This document shows positions 20,520 through 29,884 of a stretch of 64,000 nucleotides of DNA, piece after piece. The stretch's first letter is position 1, and the number at the start of each line of letters is the position of its first letter. Under the pieces are notes generated by a model. The model saw only the letters and a program-made list of their open reading frames with translations. It searched no databases and was not told where the DNA came from. Position numbers and translations under genes: made by a program. The stretch lies in the NCBI GenBank assembly GCA_910575405.1, contig CAJTER010000012.1, positions 43,631-107,630 on the forward strand. The letters run 5' to 3'. The stretch is from Clostridia bacterium (GTDB taxonomy: Bacteria > Bacillota > Clostridia > Peptostreptococcales > Anaerovoracaceae).

Positions 20520-21872
20520 TTATCTGTTGTCATAAGGCAGATATGTCCCCAGATTATCGCATATAATGCGGCTCTCGCGCACAGCGGTACGGCCGCTGAT
20601 CAGTACGTAATCAATGCCTTCCGGAGACAGTGCCGGCTCTTCAAAGGTGGCCCGATCCCGGATTGCGGCTTCATCGAAGATGACCAGATCCGCCTCATAG
20701 CCTTCCAGGATTTGACCCCTGGTTTTGAGCTTTAGTCTTGCCGCGGGCAGCAGCGTCATCTTGCGGAGCGCTTCTAGCAGGGACATGCAGCCTTTTTCTT
20801 TTGTAAAACGACTGAGAACTCGGGGAAACGTGCCGGCGCCTCGCGGATGGCCGCTTCCCCGGATAAAGCCGCAGTCGCTTCCGACCATAACATACGGCTC
20901 CTGATAAGCAAGACACAGCTCATCTTCATTCATTACGAAAGCAACGACATACATGTTGGACTTTTCCTCTCGGAGCTTCATAAAAAGCTCTTTTGTGCAG
21001 CGCTGGTTTTTATAGGGACCGTCTGTAATCATCAGATCGCTGTAGTCCCATTTCTCAAAGCTTTCCGGATCAAATACCGCAGTATCAATGCCAGTGCAGA
21101 ATGCATCATAAGGATAACAGTCTGCCATAATATCAATGCCCTGGCTTCTGGCTTGGCGAAGCTTTGCAAGCGCAGGCTCCATATAGCCGGTAGCGCAGCA
21201 GCTTCCGATGTGAGACATTTGCACAGGATAACCCGTTTTTTTGTGGATTTGTACAAGCTCATCAATGGAAGCAAGGCTTCCTGGTCCATCTGAGCGAAAG
21301 TGGACGGAAACCAGATACCCTTCCTCCTCCAGCGCATCAAGCAGCTTGGTGGTTTCTTCAAGGGTGACGCCCGGTGCATATTCAAAACCGCAGGACAGGC
21401 CTATAGGCTTATAGCTCCTGCTTACACTCAGCAAGGCTTTCATCTTGTCTATCTCCAGCTTTGAAGCAGGAAGGTAACGGTCTGCTCCTGCCAGACTGCG
21501 CAGTGTATTTTGTCCAACAAAGGTCATATAGTTGACAGGACTTCCGCCCTTTTGAATCTTGTGGCAGAAGGTTCCCAAGTCGTTGTAGTGCTCACCGCAG
21601 TTTCCTACAGCAGCAGTCGTGACACCCATTTTGAGGCCGCATCTGGCTGTAAAGAAATCCCACTCACTACCTGTAAAAGTATCTTCATGAGCATGAATAT
21701 CGATAAAACTCGGTGACACGATTTTGCCCTCTGCGTCAATTGTCTCTTTTGTATCCTCAAGGACGGTTCCTATTTTCTGAATGGCGCCATCATGAATTAA
21801 AAGGTCTGCTGTCTGCCAGCATTCTGTTTCAAAACAGGGAATTTTCCCATTTAAAATTTTCAGATCCTTCAT
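20520..21872 (-). CDS. D-aminoacylase / N-acyl-D-amino-acid deacylase family amidohydrolase
   Basis: The 450-residue amidohydrolase has the metal ligands HAH (residues 60-62, in FIDIHAHEDTF), the cysteine of GNCG near 92 that bridges metals in D-aminoacylases, histidines in VHFRSDG and SHIGS, and the late aspartate in GSDCGF. The family removes the acyl group from N-acyl-D-amino acids or cleaves related amides. It is the last gene of an eight-gene operon with a complete peptide ABC transporter, 11 nt after the oppF-like gene, which suggests that it processes imported D-amino-acid compounds. Confidence 0.85.
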   Translation of the reverse strand: MKDLKILNGKIPCFETECWQTADLLIHDGAIQKIGTVLEDTKETIDAEGKIVSPSFIDIHAHEDTFTGSEWDFFTARCGLKMGVTTAAVGNCGEHYNDLGTFCHKIQKGGSPVNYMTFVGQNTLRSLAGADRYLPASKLEIDKMKALLSVSRSYKPIGLSCGFEYAPGVTLEETTKLLDALEEEGYLVSVHFRSDGPGSLASIDELVQIHKKTGYPVQMSHIGSCCATGYMEPALAKLRQARSQGIDIMADCYPYDAFCTGIDTAVFDPESFEKWDYSDLMITDGPYKNQRCTKELFMKLREEKSNMYVVAFVMNEDELCLAYQEPYVMVGSDCGFIRGSGHPRGAGTFPRVLSRFTKEKGCMSLLEALRKMTLLPAARLKLKTRGQILEGYEADLVIFDEAAIRDRATFEEPALSPEGIDYVLISGRTAVRESRIICDNLGTYLPYDNR

Positions 21873-21883
21873 TTTTATCTCCT

Positions 21884-22864
21884 TTAGAACTCCAATTCAC
21901 CAGCAAAGTGGCAGGCTGCAAAATGGCCTTCCGCAGCTTCCCGCATTTCCGGTTCCTGTTGACTGCAGATATCTCGGCAGAATCTGCATCTGCTGGCAAA
22001 TCTGCACCCCTGTATTTCACCTACAAGGCTGGGCATATCCCCGCTTAACAGATGCTTTTTCCTGTTTCGTTCTCTCGGATGGAGAGGCGGTACAGAGGAC
22101 AGTAAGCTGAAGGTATACGGATGTACACAATCCCTGTAGATATCTGCGTTTTTTCCGATTTCCATGACCTTACCTCCGTACATAACGCAGATGCGATCGC
22201 TCATATAGCGAACTACCGAAAGGTTGTGGGTGATAAAGAGATACGTCATGTCCAGCTCCTGCTGCAGGTTTAAAAGTTCGTTGAGGGTCTGTGCCTGCAC
22301 CGATACATCCAGCGCGCTGGTAGGTTCATCTAAAACCAGCAGCCTGGGCTTTAGGAGAATGGCTCTGGCAATACTGACTCTCTGCTGTTGTCCGCCGGAT
22401 AATTCATGGGGGAAGCGGGTTAAAAGCTCCCTGCCGATGTTGATCTTTTCTGCTGTTTCGTAGATCAGACGCCTAGCGTCTTCTTTGCTGTAGCCGTTGA
22501 CTTGCAGCGGCCGTTCCAGGGAGCGGTAGATACTGCTCCTTGGGTTCAGGGATGATGCGGGATCCTGGAAAACAGCGCCCACACTGCTGCGGAGCTCCTT
22601 TTTATTCCGTTTATCCCAGACATCCCGGCCGCTGATATAAATGGTGCTTTCGGTAGGCTGCAAAAGTCCCAGGATCATTTTTGCCAGGGTTGTTTTTCCG
22701 CTGCCGCTTTCACCTACAAGCCCCAGAGTTTCTCCCTGATAAATGTCCAAAGACACATCGTCTACCGCGCGGACAAAGGCGCTTTCCTTGTTTCTGCGAA
22801 GCGGGAAGTATTTTTTTAAATGCTCCGTATGTACCAGAGCAGCGCTTGCTTTGCTATCTTGCAT
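21884..22864 (-). CDS. Oligopeptide/dipeptide ABC transporter ATP-binding protein (OppF/DppF type)
   Basis: This 326-residue ATPase has Walker A GESGSGKTT (51-59), signature LSGGQQQRVSIARA, Walker B RLLVLDEPTSALD and the C-terminal cysteine-rich oligopeptide-transporter extension (CRFASRCRFCRDIC). It pairs with the OppD-type gene just upstream, overlapping it by 11 nt. Together they energise the two permeases encoded further upstream. Confidence 0.94.
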   Translation of the reverse strand: MQDSKASAALVHTEHLKKYFPLRRNKESAFVRAVDDVSLDIYQGETLGLVGESGSGKTTLAKMILGLLQPTESTIYISGRDVWDKRNKKELRSSVGAVFQDPASSLNPRSSIYRSLERPLQVNGYSKEDARRLIYETAEKINIGRELLTRFPHELSGGQQQRVSIARAILLKPRLLVLDEPTSALDVSVQAQTLNELLNLQQELDMTYLFITHNLSVVRYMSDRICVMYGGKVMEIGKNADIYRDCVHPYTFSLLSSVPPLHPRERNRKKHLLSGDMPSLVGEIQGCRFASRCRFCRDICSQQEPEMREAAEGHFAACHFAGELEF

Positions 22865-23837
22865 GATTACTTCCTCCTTCTTCTAGGTGACATGCACAGA
22901 GGTGGCCTGATGCCACTTCCAGCAGGACTGGCTTTTTTTCCCTGCACTGAGGCAGGCAGCTTGGGCAGCGATCCGCAAAATTGCACCCCTGACGCTCCTC
23001 AGCCAGATTAGGGACTGTTCCTTTAATGGTTTCCAGACGGCCTTCTTCTTTGGTGATGGTTGGCAGAGCCTTCATTAAGAGCCTGGTGTACGGATGCTTT
23101 GGATGATCGAAGATCTCCGTCACTTCGCCAACTTCAATCAGATTACCCGCGTACATGACGCCGACCCGATCCGCAATATCCGCCACAATACCAAAATCAT
23201 GGGTGATAATTAAGACTGCAGAGCCATATTTTTGACGCAGCTCATTCATCAGCTGGATGATACCCGCCTGGATGGTCACATCAAGGGCTGTCGTAGGTTC
23301 ATCGGCGATTAAGAGCTTGGGATTCCTGCAGAGCATCATGCCGATCATGACTCTCTGGCGCATACCGCCGCTGATTTCATGGGGGTAGGATTTCATTCTC
23401 GATTCCACATCGGAAATCTTTACATCCCGCAGCATATCAAAGGCAATCTGGTAAGCTTCTTTTTTGTCCATCTTTTCTACCATCAGGCCTTCCATCATCT
23501 GCCCGCCGATGGTGTATACCGGATTTAGCGAATCCAGAGGGTTTTGGAAAATCATGCCGATTTCCCGGCCCCTGACCTTTGTCATTTCTGCCGCAGATAA
23601 GCGCAGCAGATCCCTTCCTTCAAAATGGACTTCCCCGCCGCTGATGGTTCCGGGAGAACGGATCAGCTGCATGATTCCCATAGCAGTCGTGGATTTCCCA
23701 CAGCCGGATTCCCCAACCAGTGCAAAGACTTCTCCTTTGCGGATGTCAAAGCTGACGTGATCGACTGCCTTGACAATGCCGCCTTGCGTATGGAAGTCAA
23801 CACATAACTCTTTAATATCAATTACTTTGTCCTTCAT
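22854..23837 (-). CDS. Oligopeptide/dipeptide ABC transporter ATP-binding protein (OppD/DppD type)
   Basis: The 327-residue ATPase carries Walker A VGESGCGKST (about 41-50), signature ISGGMRQRVMIGM, Walker B KLLIADEPTTALD and a C-terminal cysteine cluster (CNFADRCPSCLPQC) typical of the OppD/DppD group; related proteins bind an iron-sulfur cluster there. It follows the permease gene by 11 nt. Confidence 0.94.
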   Translation of the reverse strand: MKDKVIDIKELCVDFHTQGGIVKAVDHVSFDIRKGEVFALVGESGCGKSTTAMGIMQLIRSPGTISGGEVHFEGRDLLRLSAAEMTKVRGREIGMIFQNPLDSLNPVYTIGGQMMEGLMVEKMDKKEAYQIAFDMLRDVKISDVESRMKSYPHEISGGMRQRVMIGMMLCRNPKLLIADEPTTALDVTIQAGIIQLMNELRQKYGSAVLIITHDFGIVADIADRVGVMYAGNLIEVGEVTEIFDHPKHPYTRLLMKALPTITKEEGRLETIKGTVPNLAEERQGCNFADRCPSCLPQCREKKPVLLEVASGHLCACHLEEGGSNHAR

Positions 23838-23848
23838 TTCTGACCTCC

Positions 23849-24679
23849 CTACACCTTGAGTCTCGGATCCAGCATTTCCTTAACACCTTCACCTAACAGA
23901 TTAAAGCCTAATACTGTCCAAACGATGGCAAGTCCCGGCGCCATAGTGATCCAGGGAGCATTTTTGATGAACTGGATACCATCTGATAAAATCATACCCC
24001 AGTCAGGCTGCGGCTGCTGTGCGCCTAAGCCAAGGAAGCCCATGGAGGTTGTAGAAAGAATTGCCGATGGCAGGGCCAGTGTTGCCAGAATGATAATGGT
24101 AGATACCAGGTTTGGCAGAATATAGCGCAGAATAATGGACAAATCCGTTTCCCCGTAAATTTTTGCTGCTTCAATATAGGATAAGTTTTTCAGGGACTGG
24201 ACCTTTGCCCGTACGATTTTCGTAAATTGCGCCCAGCTGACGACTGCAATGGCAATGGCGACGTTCTGCGCGCTGGAGCCCATCATGAGGACAATGGCCA
24301 TGGCGAGAATAATGGGCGGAATAGACCAGGTTGTATCTGTAATAAAAAGCACGATTTTATCAATGGCTTTTCCATAATAGCCTGCTACAATGCCCAGGGT
24401 GACGCCGATTAATGTTTCGATGATAACGGCAACGATACCTACGCTGAGGGCAATACGGGAACCGTAGATCACTCTGCTGAAGATGCATCTGCCATACTGA
24501 TCCGTACCAAAGGGATACTCGCTGCAGGGAGCTGCAAGCCTCATGGAGCTCTGCTCCGCATAGGTGTGAGGCGCGATAAGGGGCGCGAAGATGACCACCA
24601 GCACGACTGCGAAAAACAGGATAGAGCCGATGATGAACATTTTATTGTTTAATATGAATCGCAATTTCTCTTTTCTCAT
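23849..24679 (-). CDS. Peptide ABC transporter permease (DppC/OppC type)
   Basis: This 276-residue membrane protein has an N-terminal helix near residues 14-34, a periplasmic segment, and five further helices with the EAA loop (IEAAKIYGETDLSIILRYILPN) that docks to the ATPases. It forms the transmembrane channel with the DppB-type partner 15 nt upstream. Confidence 0.93.
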   Translation of the reverse strand: MRKEKLRFILNNKMFIIGSILFFAVVLVVIFAPLIAPHTYAEQSSMRLAAPCSEYPFGTDQYGRCIFSRVIYGSRIALSVGIVAVIIETLIGVTLGIVAGYYGKAIDKIVLFITDTTWSIPPIILAMAIVLMMGSSAQNVAIAIAVVSWAQFTKIVRAKVQSLKNLSYIEAAKIYGETDLSIILRYILPNLVSTIIILATLALPSAILSTTSMGFLGLGAQQPQPDWGMILSDGIQFIKNAPWITMAPGLAIVWTVLGFNLLGEGVKEMLDPRLKV

Positions 24680-24694
24680 GGTACACGCCTCCCC

Positions 24695-25624
24695 CTATTC
24701 CAATCGAATTCTGGGGTCCAGAATCCCCGAAATCATATCGCCGATAATATTGCATATTACCGTCAATATGGTAATAACAAAGATAATGCCCTGTACAATG
24801 ACGAAATCCTGCTTTGCAATGCCTTTCCACAGGAGCTGTCCCATGCCGGGCCATGCGAAAACGTTTTCCACCACAACAGCGCCCCCGATGAGCCAGGGCA
24901 GTGAGAGGAAGAACATGACGGTTACTGGAATCAAAGCATTTCTCAGTACATGCTTAATGAGGACCTTCCGATTGTCAATTCCTTTGGCATAGGCTGTGGT
25001 GACATACTTTTCATCCATAACATCCAGGACTTCGGAGCGGGTCAGACGGAAAATCTGTGCCAGCGCCGGGAGGGCGAGGGTCAGGGCAGGGAGGATCAGG
25101 GATATGAATCCGCTGTAGCCTGAGAGTGGAAGGACGTTAAGCTTGATGCTGAAAATCATCATCAGCAGTACGCCCAGCCAGAACGGCGGCATGGACCACA
25201 AAACGACAGTCGTGATTGTCAGGGCTTTATCGGTGAGCCTGTTTTTTCGTACAGCAGCAAGCAGGCCCAAAGGGATTGCCAGCAGGTATTCGATAATCAG
25301 CGCCGCACCGGTCAGCATCAGTGTATAGGGAAGACGCTGCGCAATTAAATCCGTAACATTCTGCTTGAGCGAAATTGAGGTGCCGAAGTCTCCCTGAAAA
25401 ATGTTGCCCAGCCAGTAGAAATACTGCACAACTGGCGGCTTGTCGAGTCCCCACTGCGCTTTGATTTCCATTACCTTTTCTGCGGAAACCCGGGTATCGA
25501 CCATCAGATCCACCGGATCACCGGGCATAGCCTGCATGATGGCGAAGATCAGTACTGTAACAAACAGCACCACCAGCACACCGATCACTAGGCGTTTGGC
25601 AATATAACGTATAATATCATTCAA
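24695..25624 (-). CDS. Peptide ABC transporter permease (DppB/OppB type)
   Basis: The 309-residue permease starts with the typical YIAKRLVIGVLVVLFVT helix, has the GDP motif (AMPGDPVDLMV), and an EAA-like loop (YVTTAYAKGIDNRKVLIKHV). Six helices are visible. The family imports dipeptides, oligopeptides or nickel complexes; the surrounding enzymes favour peptides. It is 65 nt downstream of the serine hydrolase gene, the widest gap in the operon apart from none larger. Confidence 0.93.
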   Translation of the reverse strand: MNDIIRYIAKRLVIGVLVVLFVTVLIFAIMQAMPGDPVDLMVDTRVSAEKVMEIKAQWGLDKPPVVQYFYWLGNIFQGDFGTSISLKQNVTDLIAQRLPYTLMLTGAALIIEYLLAIPLGLLAAVRKNRLTDKALTITTVVLWSMPPFWLGVLLMMIFSIKLNVLPLSGYSGFISLILPALTLALPALAQIFRLTRSEVLDVMDEKYVTTAYAKGIDNRKVLIKHVLRNALIPVTVMFFLSLPWLIGGAVVVENVFAWPGMGQLLWKGIAKQDFVIVQGIIFVITILTVICNIIGDMISGILDPRIRLE

Positions 25625-25689
25625 AATAATTCCTCCAATCAGCAGGGAGAAGGAGCAGCGCCCCTTTCCCTCCAGCTTTACTGCATCGT

Positions 25690-26721
25690 TTATTCCAAAA
25701 TTTCAGCTATTATCGTTTCGTACAATTCATTCTTAGGGAGACCTTCATAGTTGGTAAGCATAATGACAGACAAGTGATCATCCACATATCGGGAGCATCG
25801 GGAAATAAAACCCATAGTTCCGCCGGTATGCCAGATTTCTTTATGTCCTTTATACGTTCCGAGGAAAAAACCCAGGCCATATCCGGTAGGTGAACCGTCC
25901 TTCAGGTGGTTTTCCAGGAAGGCTTCCGCCATAACGCTGCGAGGCAGGAAAAGCTCGTCCTGGCTCTGATATAAATATTTGTGCCAGGTCCATATATCGT
26001 CTACATTGGACTGAATATTGCCATCTGCATAGCCGACAAGAGCCATATCGTAGACGGCTTTTGCAAAGCTGCCGTCTTCCTGCAGAATATAGCCTTCAAT
26101 CAGAGACGCAGGCTTCTCGTCCATGTAGTCCGGAGCAAAGGAGCGGGTCATTCCCACAGGGCCCAGTATATTTTTTTCCAGGAACTTGCCAAAGGCCATG
26201 CCAGAAAGCTGCTCTACGATACTTCCTAACATTACATAGGAAGAGTTGCAATAAGAAAACTGCGTCTCGGGTTCAAAGTCCAGTTCACCGAAATTCTTAA
26301 TAATTTTGATCATATCCTCGGTGGCTGCTGTTGCAGCAGCATCCCACTTTGCCCAGCGATTATCTTCAAAATATTCTTTAATGCCGGATTGATGACACAT
26401 CAGATGACGTATGGTCACCTTGTTTTTGTACTCGGGGAAATCCGGGAAAAAGCGGCAGATGGGCTCGTCCAGCTCCAAAAGGCCCTGTTCCTGCAGCATG
26501 AGGATGGCCATACAGGTAAACTGCTTGGTATTGGATGCGATGACGAAATTATCTTGCGGCGAGATTTTCCTGCCGGATTCCATATTTGCCAGCCCGTAGG
26601 CCTTGCGGAGGATGATATGGTCATCCTCCGCAATCAGGAGCGCCATGCCTGGAGTCTCGTTATTCATAACCGGGGCAATGAGCTGGTCAAGTCTTTTTTC
26701 TAAATCCTTTGTACGAATCAT
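25690..26721 (-). CDS. Serine hydrolase of the penicillin-binding protein / class C beta-lactamase fold
   Basis: The 343-residue protein has the SxxK motif SNTK (Ser about 63, Lys about 66), a YxN-type motif (YCNSSYV, about 157) and the third motif HTGG near 290. These are the three active-site elements of the beta-lactamase/D-aminopeptidase/D-alanyl carboxypeptidase superfamily. No signal peptide is seen, so it is probably cytoplasmic. Its place between the binding lipoprotein gene (3 nt) and the permeases suggests that it hydrolyses imported D-amino-acid peptides, an inference. ATG at 26721 has AAAGGAGTAG upstream. Confidence 0.85.
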   Translation of the reverse strand: MIRTKDLEKRLDQLIAPVMNNETPGMALLIAEDDHIILRKAYGLANMESGRKISPQDNFVIASNTKQFTCMAILMLQEQGLLELDEPICRFFPDFPEYKNKVTIRHLMCHQSGIKEYFEDNRWAKWDAAATAATEDMIKIIKNFGELDFEPETQFSYCNSSYVMLGSIVEQLSGMAFGKFLEKNILGPVGMTRSFAPDYMDEKPASLIEGYILQEDGSFAKAVYDMALVGYADGNIQSNVDDIWTWHKYLYQSQDELFLPRSVMAEAFLENHLKDGSPTGYGLGFFLGTYKGHKEIWHTGGTMGFISRCSRYVDDHLSVIMLTNYEGLPKNELYETIIAEILE

Positions 26722-26724
26722 GCG

Positions 26725-28314
26725 CTACTCCTTTGTGACATCGTTAAACCAGCATTTACCATCATTTGTGACAACTAGCCCTTTGACATTGCTTCTGGTT
26801 GCGATACAGTGTATATCGGCAAACAGGGCGGCTGCCGGTGTCTTGGCAAAGATCGCGTCATGGAACTCTTCATATTTTTTGACGCGCTTGTCGGTATCGG
26901 TAATGTAACGTGCTTCCTTCAGAGCTTTTGTTACAGCAGCATCATGCCATGGATAGCCGGAGGCTTCTGTAAATACATAGTAGAGGATATCCGCATCGTT
27001 CCACTCGTAGTTTCTGCAAGCTGACTGATAGTTGTTTTCTCTGATGAGCTGCTTGATATAAGCGGTTTCGTATTCTTTAATCTGCATATCAATGCCGATG
27101 CTCTTCAGCTGTTCCTGCAGAACTGGTGCGGAGGATTTTGCAGTAGCCCGGTCCGTTGCAGAGCAGAATTCGAATGTCAGCTTTTTGCCGCCTTTTTCTA
27201 CAAAACCGTCGCCATCCTTGTCTTCATAACCAGCTTCCTTGAGGAGAGCCTTTGCTTTTTCAGGATTGTATTTGAATTCCTTTGCATAAGAAGCCTCTTT
27301 TTCAGCGCTGTAGCCTGCCTGGGCAGGAGAGAGGAAGCCGTAAGACGGAGAGACTACGTTGTTCATTGTGCTTGCCAGTGTTTCCCGGTCAATACCGAGG
27401 TTAATGGCCTGTCTGACCTTAAGGTCGTTCAGCGGCGCCTTATCCGAGTTCATCATCATGTAGCTTACGCCCGGTTCTTCATACTCGTAGGTGGTAATCG
27501 CTTCGTTCTTTTTCAGGTCTTCTCTGCTGCCTGCAGGCACATTGAACACGATATCTACATTTCCAGATTCCAACTCGCTGACTCTGGTAAACTCATCTGG
27601 GATAAAGCGGACGATGATCTTGTCAAATCCGGCAACTCCCGTATTTTTTACATCCGGGTTTGCTGTTTTGTAGTTGGGGTTCTTTTCCAGAACGATCTGG
27701 GAGCCTGCCTGCCAGTCGCTCACCATGAACAGACCGTTTGTTACAGCCACCCGGTTGTATTCGTCATTTCCTATTTCAGCCGCTTTGTCCGCATGTACTA
27801 CGCCGCCGTAAGTACTGGTAAGACTCGCCCACATATAAGCGGCAGGTTCGGAAAGGTGATATACGACCGTCGTGTCATCGACTGCTTCAACTTCTTTGAT
27901 TGCTTCGATATCGCCTGCATATTCGCTGATTTCCTTCATTCTTTCTACGGATTTTTTTATGCTCTCTGCAGTAAGGGGATCTCCGTTCGAGAATTTCGAG
28001 TCTTTAAAGAGGTGGAAGGTGACTGTGAGACCATCGTCGGAAACCTCGTAGCTTTCTGCAAAGCATGGTTCGATTTTGGACAGGTCGCGGTTGAACATGA
28101 TAAGCGGCGTGTAAATCAGCTGATGAACGATGTTTTCCCAGCCAATCTGCTGAATATCCGTTCCTTCGATTTCATCCTGAATTGCGATAACCAGTGTTTT
28201 GCTGTCACCGCCGGTTTCTCCGCTGCCGCTGCCGCCGCATCCGGTCAGTGCCGATGTGAGAGCCAGTACGAGGGCTGCCAGCAGTACGGCCAGTTTCTTT
28301 TTGTTCTTTTGCAT
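26725..28314 (-). CDS. Peptide-binding lipoprotein of the ABC transporter (SBP family 5)
   Basis: The 529-residue protein begins with a lipoprotein signal (KKKLAVLLAALVLALTSALTGC, lipobox Cys near residue 26) followed by a Gly/Ser linker and the family 5 extracytoplasmic binding fold (FSNGDPLTAESIKKSVERM near 95-115 is typical, LKVRQAINLGIDR near 280). It captures peptides or similar solutes outside the membrane. I chose ATG 28314, with AAAAGGAGA 8 nt upstream, over the longer frame starting at 28350. It is 32 nt downstream of the AraC-type gene. Confidence 0.92.
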   Translation of the reverse strand: MQKNKKKLAVLLAALVLALTSALTGCGGSGSGETGGDSKTLVIAIQDEIEGTDIQQIGWENIVHQLIYTPLIMFNRDLSKIEPCFAESYEVSDDGLTVTFHLFKDSKFSNGDPLTAESIKKSVERMKEISEYAGDIEAIKEVEAVDDTTVVYHLSEPAAYMWASLTSTYGGVVHADKAAEIGNDEYNRVAVTNGLFMVSDWQAGSQIVLEKNPNYKTANPDVKNTGVAGFDKIIVRFIPDEFTRVSELESGNVDIVFNVPAGSREDLKKNEAITTYEYEEPGVSYMMMNSDKAPLNDLKVRQAINLGIDRETLASTMNNVVSPSYGFLSPAQAGYSAEKEASYAKEFKYNPEKAKALLKEAGYEDKDGDGFVEKGGKKLTFEFCSATDRATAKSSAPVLQEQLKSIGIDMQIKEYETAYIKQLIRENNYQSACRNYEWNDADILYYVFTEASGYPWHDAAVTKALKEARYITDTDKRVKKYEEFHDAIFAKTPAAALFADIHCIATRSNVKGLVVTNDGKCWFNDVTKE

Positions 28315-28346
28315 GTTTCTTTCTCCTTTTTTCATTATATATTCAA

Positions 28347-29720
28347 TCAAGCGGCATATCCTACGGTAATGAGCAGGATAGGAAAGTCTGTTTTTGACAG
28401 ATTCAGCACTTGACGAATTTCTTCACTGTTGTGCAGGATGTCGTTGGCAATACTGAAAACCAGGCCTTTTTCCTTTGCGTACAGCCCTATATGGTAGGCT
28501 GCTATTGCCGCCTCTTCCACCTTTAAAATCAGCTCCCTTTGATCCGTATCTCCAGCAGGCCTGGAGGTATAAAAGACAAAGGCGCATGGGGCGATATTCT
28601 GGCTGCCGTTCAGTTCTGCCAGAGCCTCCAGTTGTTCACGCTTGGCACGGGACCAGGCTTCAGCAATAAAGATTCCCTGACAAAGGAGAGGCTGGGTTTG
28701 CTCCAAAAGCTCTTTTACAACTTCTTTGCACACTCGTTTTTTACTGTAAATGCCACTGTAATTAATATGCTGGAAAATGCCTGTCCGGCTTTGAACCGTT
28801 CTGTTTGTTTTGCTGGACTCCAGACTCTGAGCAGTCTGCTTTTCAAGCAGCAGCAGGCGTTCCTTTATGTATGGATCGCTGACGATGATTTCCTGACATT
28901 CTTCTTTACGCGACAGATACTTATTTCGGAATTCACGCGGCGAACATTGCAGATACAGGGAAAAGTGTTTGTAAAAATATCTGGATGCAGAAAAGCCGCA
29001 GTGCTCCGAAATCATGGTGATAGTCATTTTTGTGGTAATGAGGTAACGCACCGCATTGATGACTCTGTAATATTCCAACGTATCCTTAAAATTCATATGC
29101 AGCCGATCGTTAAACTCTTTGGACAAATACTGCTGACTCATATATTCCCGTTCTGCAATTTCCTTTAAATTGATTTTTTCATAGTAATGCGTAAACATGT
29201 AGGTGAAAATTCGATAAAATCGTTCAGACCGGACATCCGATCCATTTTCCTGGAACATATTTCGCAGATCATGGCAATGATTTCCGATAAAAACAACAAT
29301 TTCTTTTACCATTTTTTCCAGAAGGATATCGCTGATATCACTGATGTAATAGTGGTAAAGGGTCCGCATTTTTTCTTTTAAATTCTCTAAATTTTTCCAG
29401 TCCGTACTGGAGGAAAAGAAAAGCTTTGTATTGCAGTTAAACAGAGCGGTATCAATGTAATCGCAATATTCTTTTGCTTTACCTTTATCAATTTCAAAGA
29501 TGAGGATCAAATTGTCTTCATCGGTCTTTTCAAAGCTGACGGGTTCATTAATATTGAGTATTTCAATATCTCCCTCCTGTAGTTTATGTATACCCGCCAC
29601 TATACGGAAATGAAGGCTGCCCTTGAGAACATACAGCAGCTGCAGGTTCTCGCTTATATGGAAGGGTTTATAAGTAATACGTTCGGCTCTGATATTGAAT
29701 AGACCTGTATATTTATTCAT
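28347..29720 (-). CDS. AraC-family regulator with nitroreductase-like C-terminal domain
   Basis: The 457-residue protein has an N-terminal cupin-like region (about 1-120), an AraC double helix-turn-helix at about 185-285 (MSQQYLSKEFNDRLH, MISEHCGFSASRYFYKHFS, SPREFRNKYL), and a C-terminal portion from about 330. The C-terminal end (EEAAIAAYHIGLYAKEKGL, EEIRQVLNLSKTDFPILL, then ITVGY) resembles the C-terminal half of FMN nitroreductases. It is the first gene of the peptide operon, 32 nt before the binding-protein gene, so it probably controls that operon. The start has AAAGGAG 8 nt upstream. Confidence 0.8.
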   Translation of the reverse strand: MNKYTGLFNIRAERITYKPFHISENLQLLYVLKGSLHFRIVAGIHKLQEGDIEILNINEPVSFEKTDEDNLILIFEIDKGKAKEYCDYIDTALFNCNTKLFFSSSTDWKNLENLKEKMRTLYHYYISDISDILLEKMVKEIVVFIGNHCHDLRNMFQENGSDVRSERFYRIFTYMFTHYYEKINLKEIAEREYMSQQYLSKEFNDRLHMNFKDTLEYYRVINAVRYLITTKMTITMISEHCGFSASRYFYKHFSLYLQCSPREFRNKYLSRKEECQEIIVSDPYIKERLLLLEKQTAQSLESSKTNRTVQSRTGIFQHINYSGIYSKKRVCKEVVKELLEQTQPLLCQGIFIAEAWSRAKREQLEALAELNGSQNIAPCAFVFYTSRPAGDTDQRELILKVEEAAIAAYHIGLYAKEKGLVFSIANDILHNSEEIRQVLNLSKTDFPILLITVGYAA

Positions 29721-29731
29721 TTGTTGTTCTC

Positions 29732-29754
29732 CTTTATAAAGTTGCTTTATAAAG
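29732..29754. promoter_or_regulatory. Two self-complementary CTTTATAAAG boxes at the start of the peptide operon
   Basis: The 10-bp palindrome CTTTATAAAG occurs at 29732-29741 and 29745-29754, 13 bp apart, and the proximal copy touches the AAAGGAG ribosome binding site of the AraC-type gene. It could be an operator or an mRNA hairpin that masks the site. Confidence 0.4.
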
Positions 29755-29884
29755 ACAAATATATTTTATTTTCTGAAATTTTTTTTGTCACCGTAGTAAT
29801 TTAAGATGTTATTGTATCTTTTTAATCAAAATAGTAAAAATAACTTGAAAAAAAACAAAAAATGTTGAAAGACTAGCGTACTTG

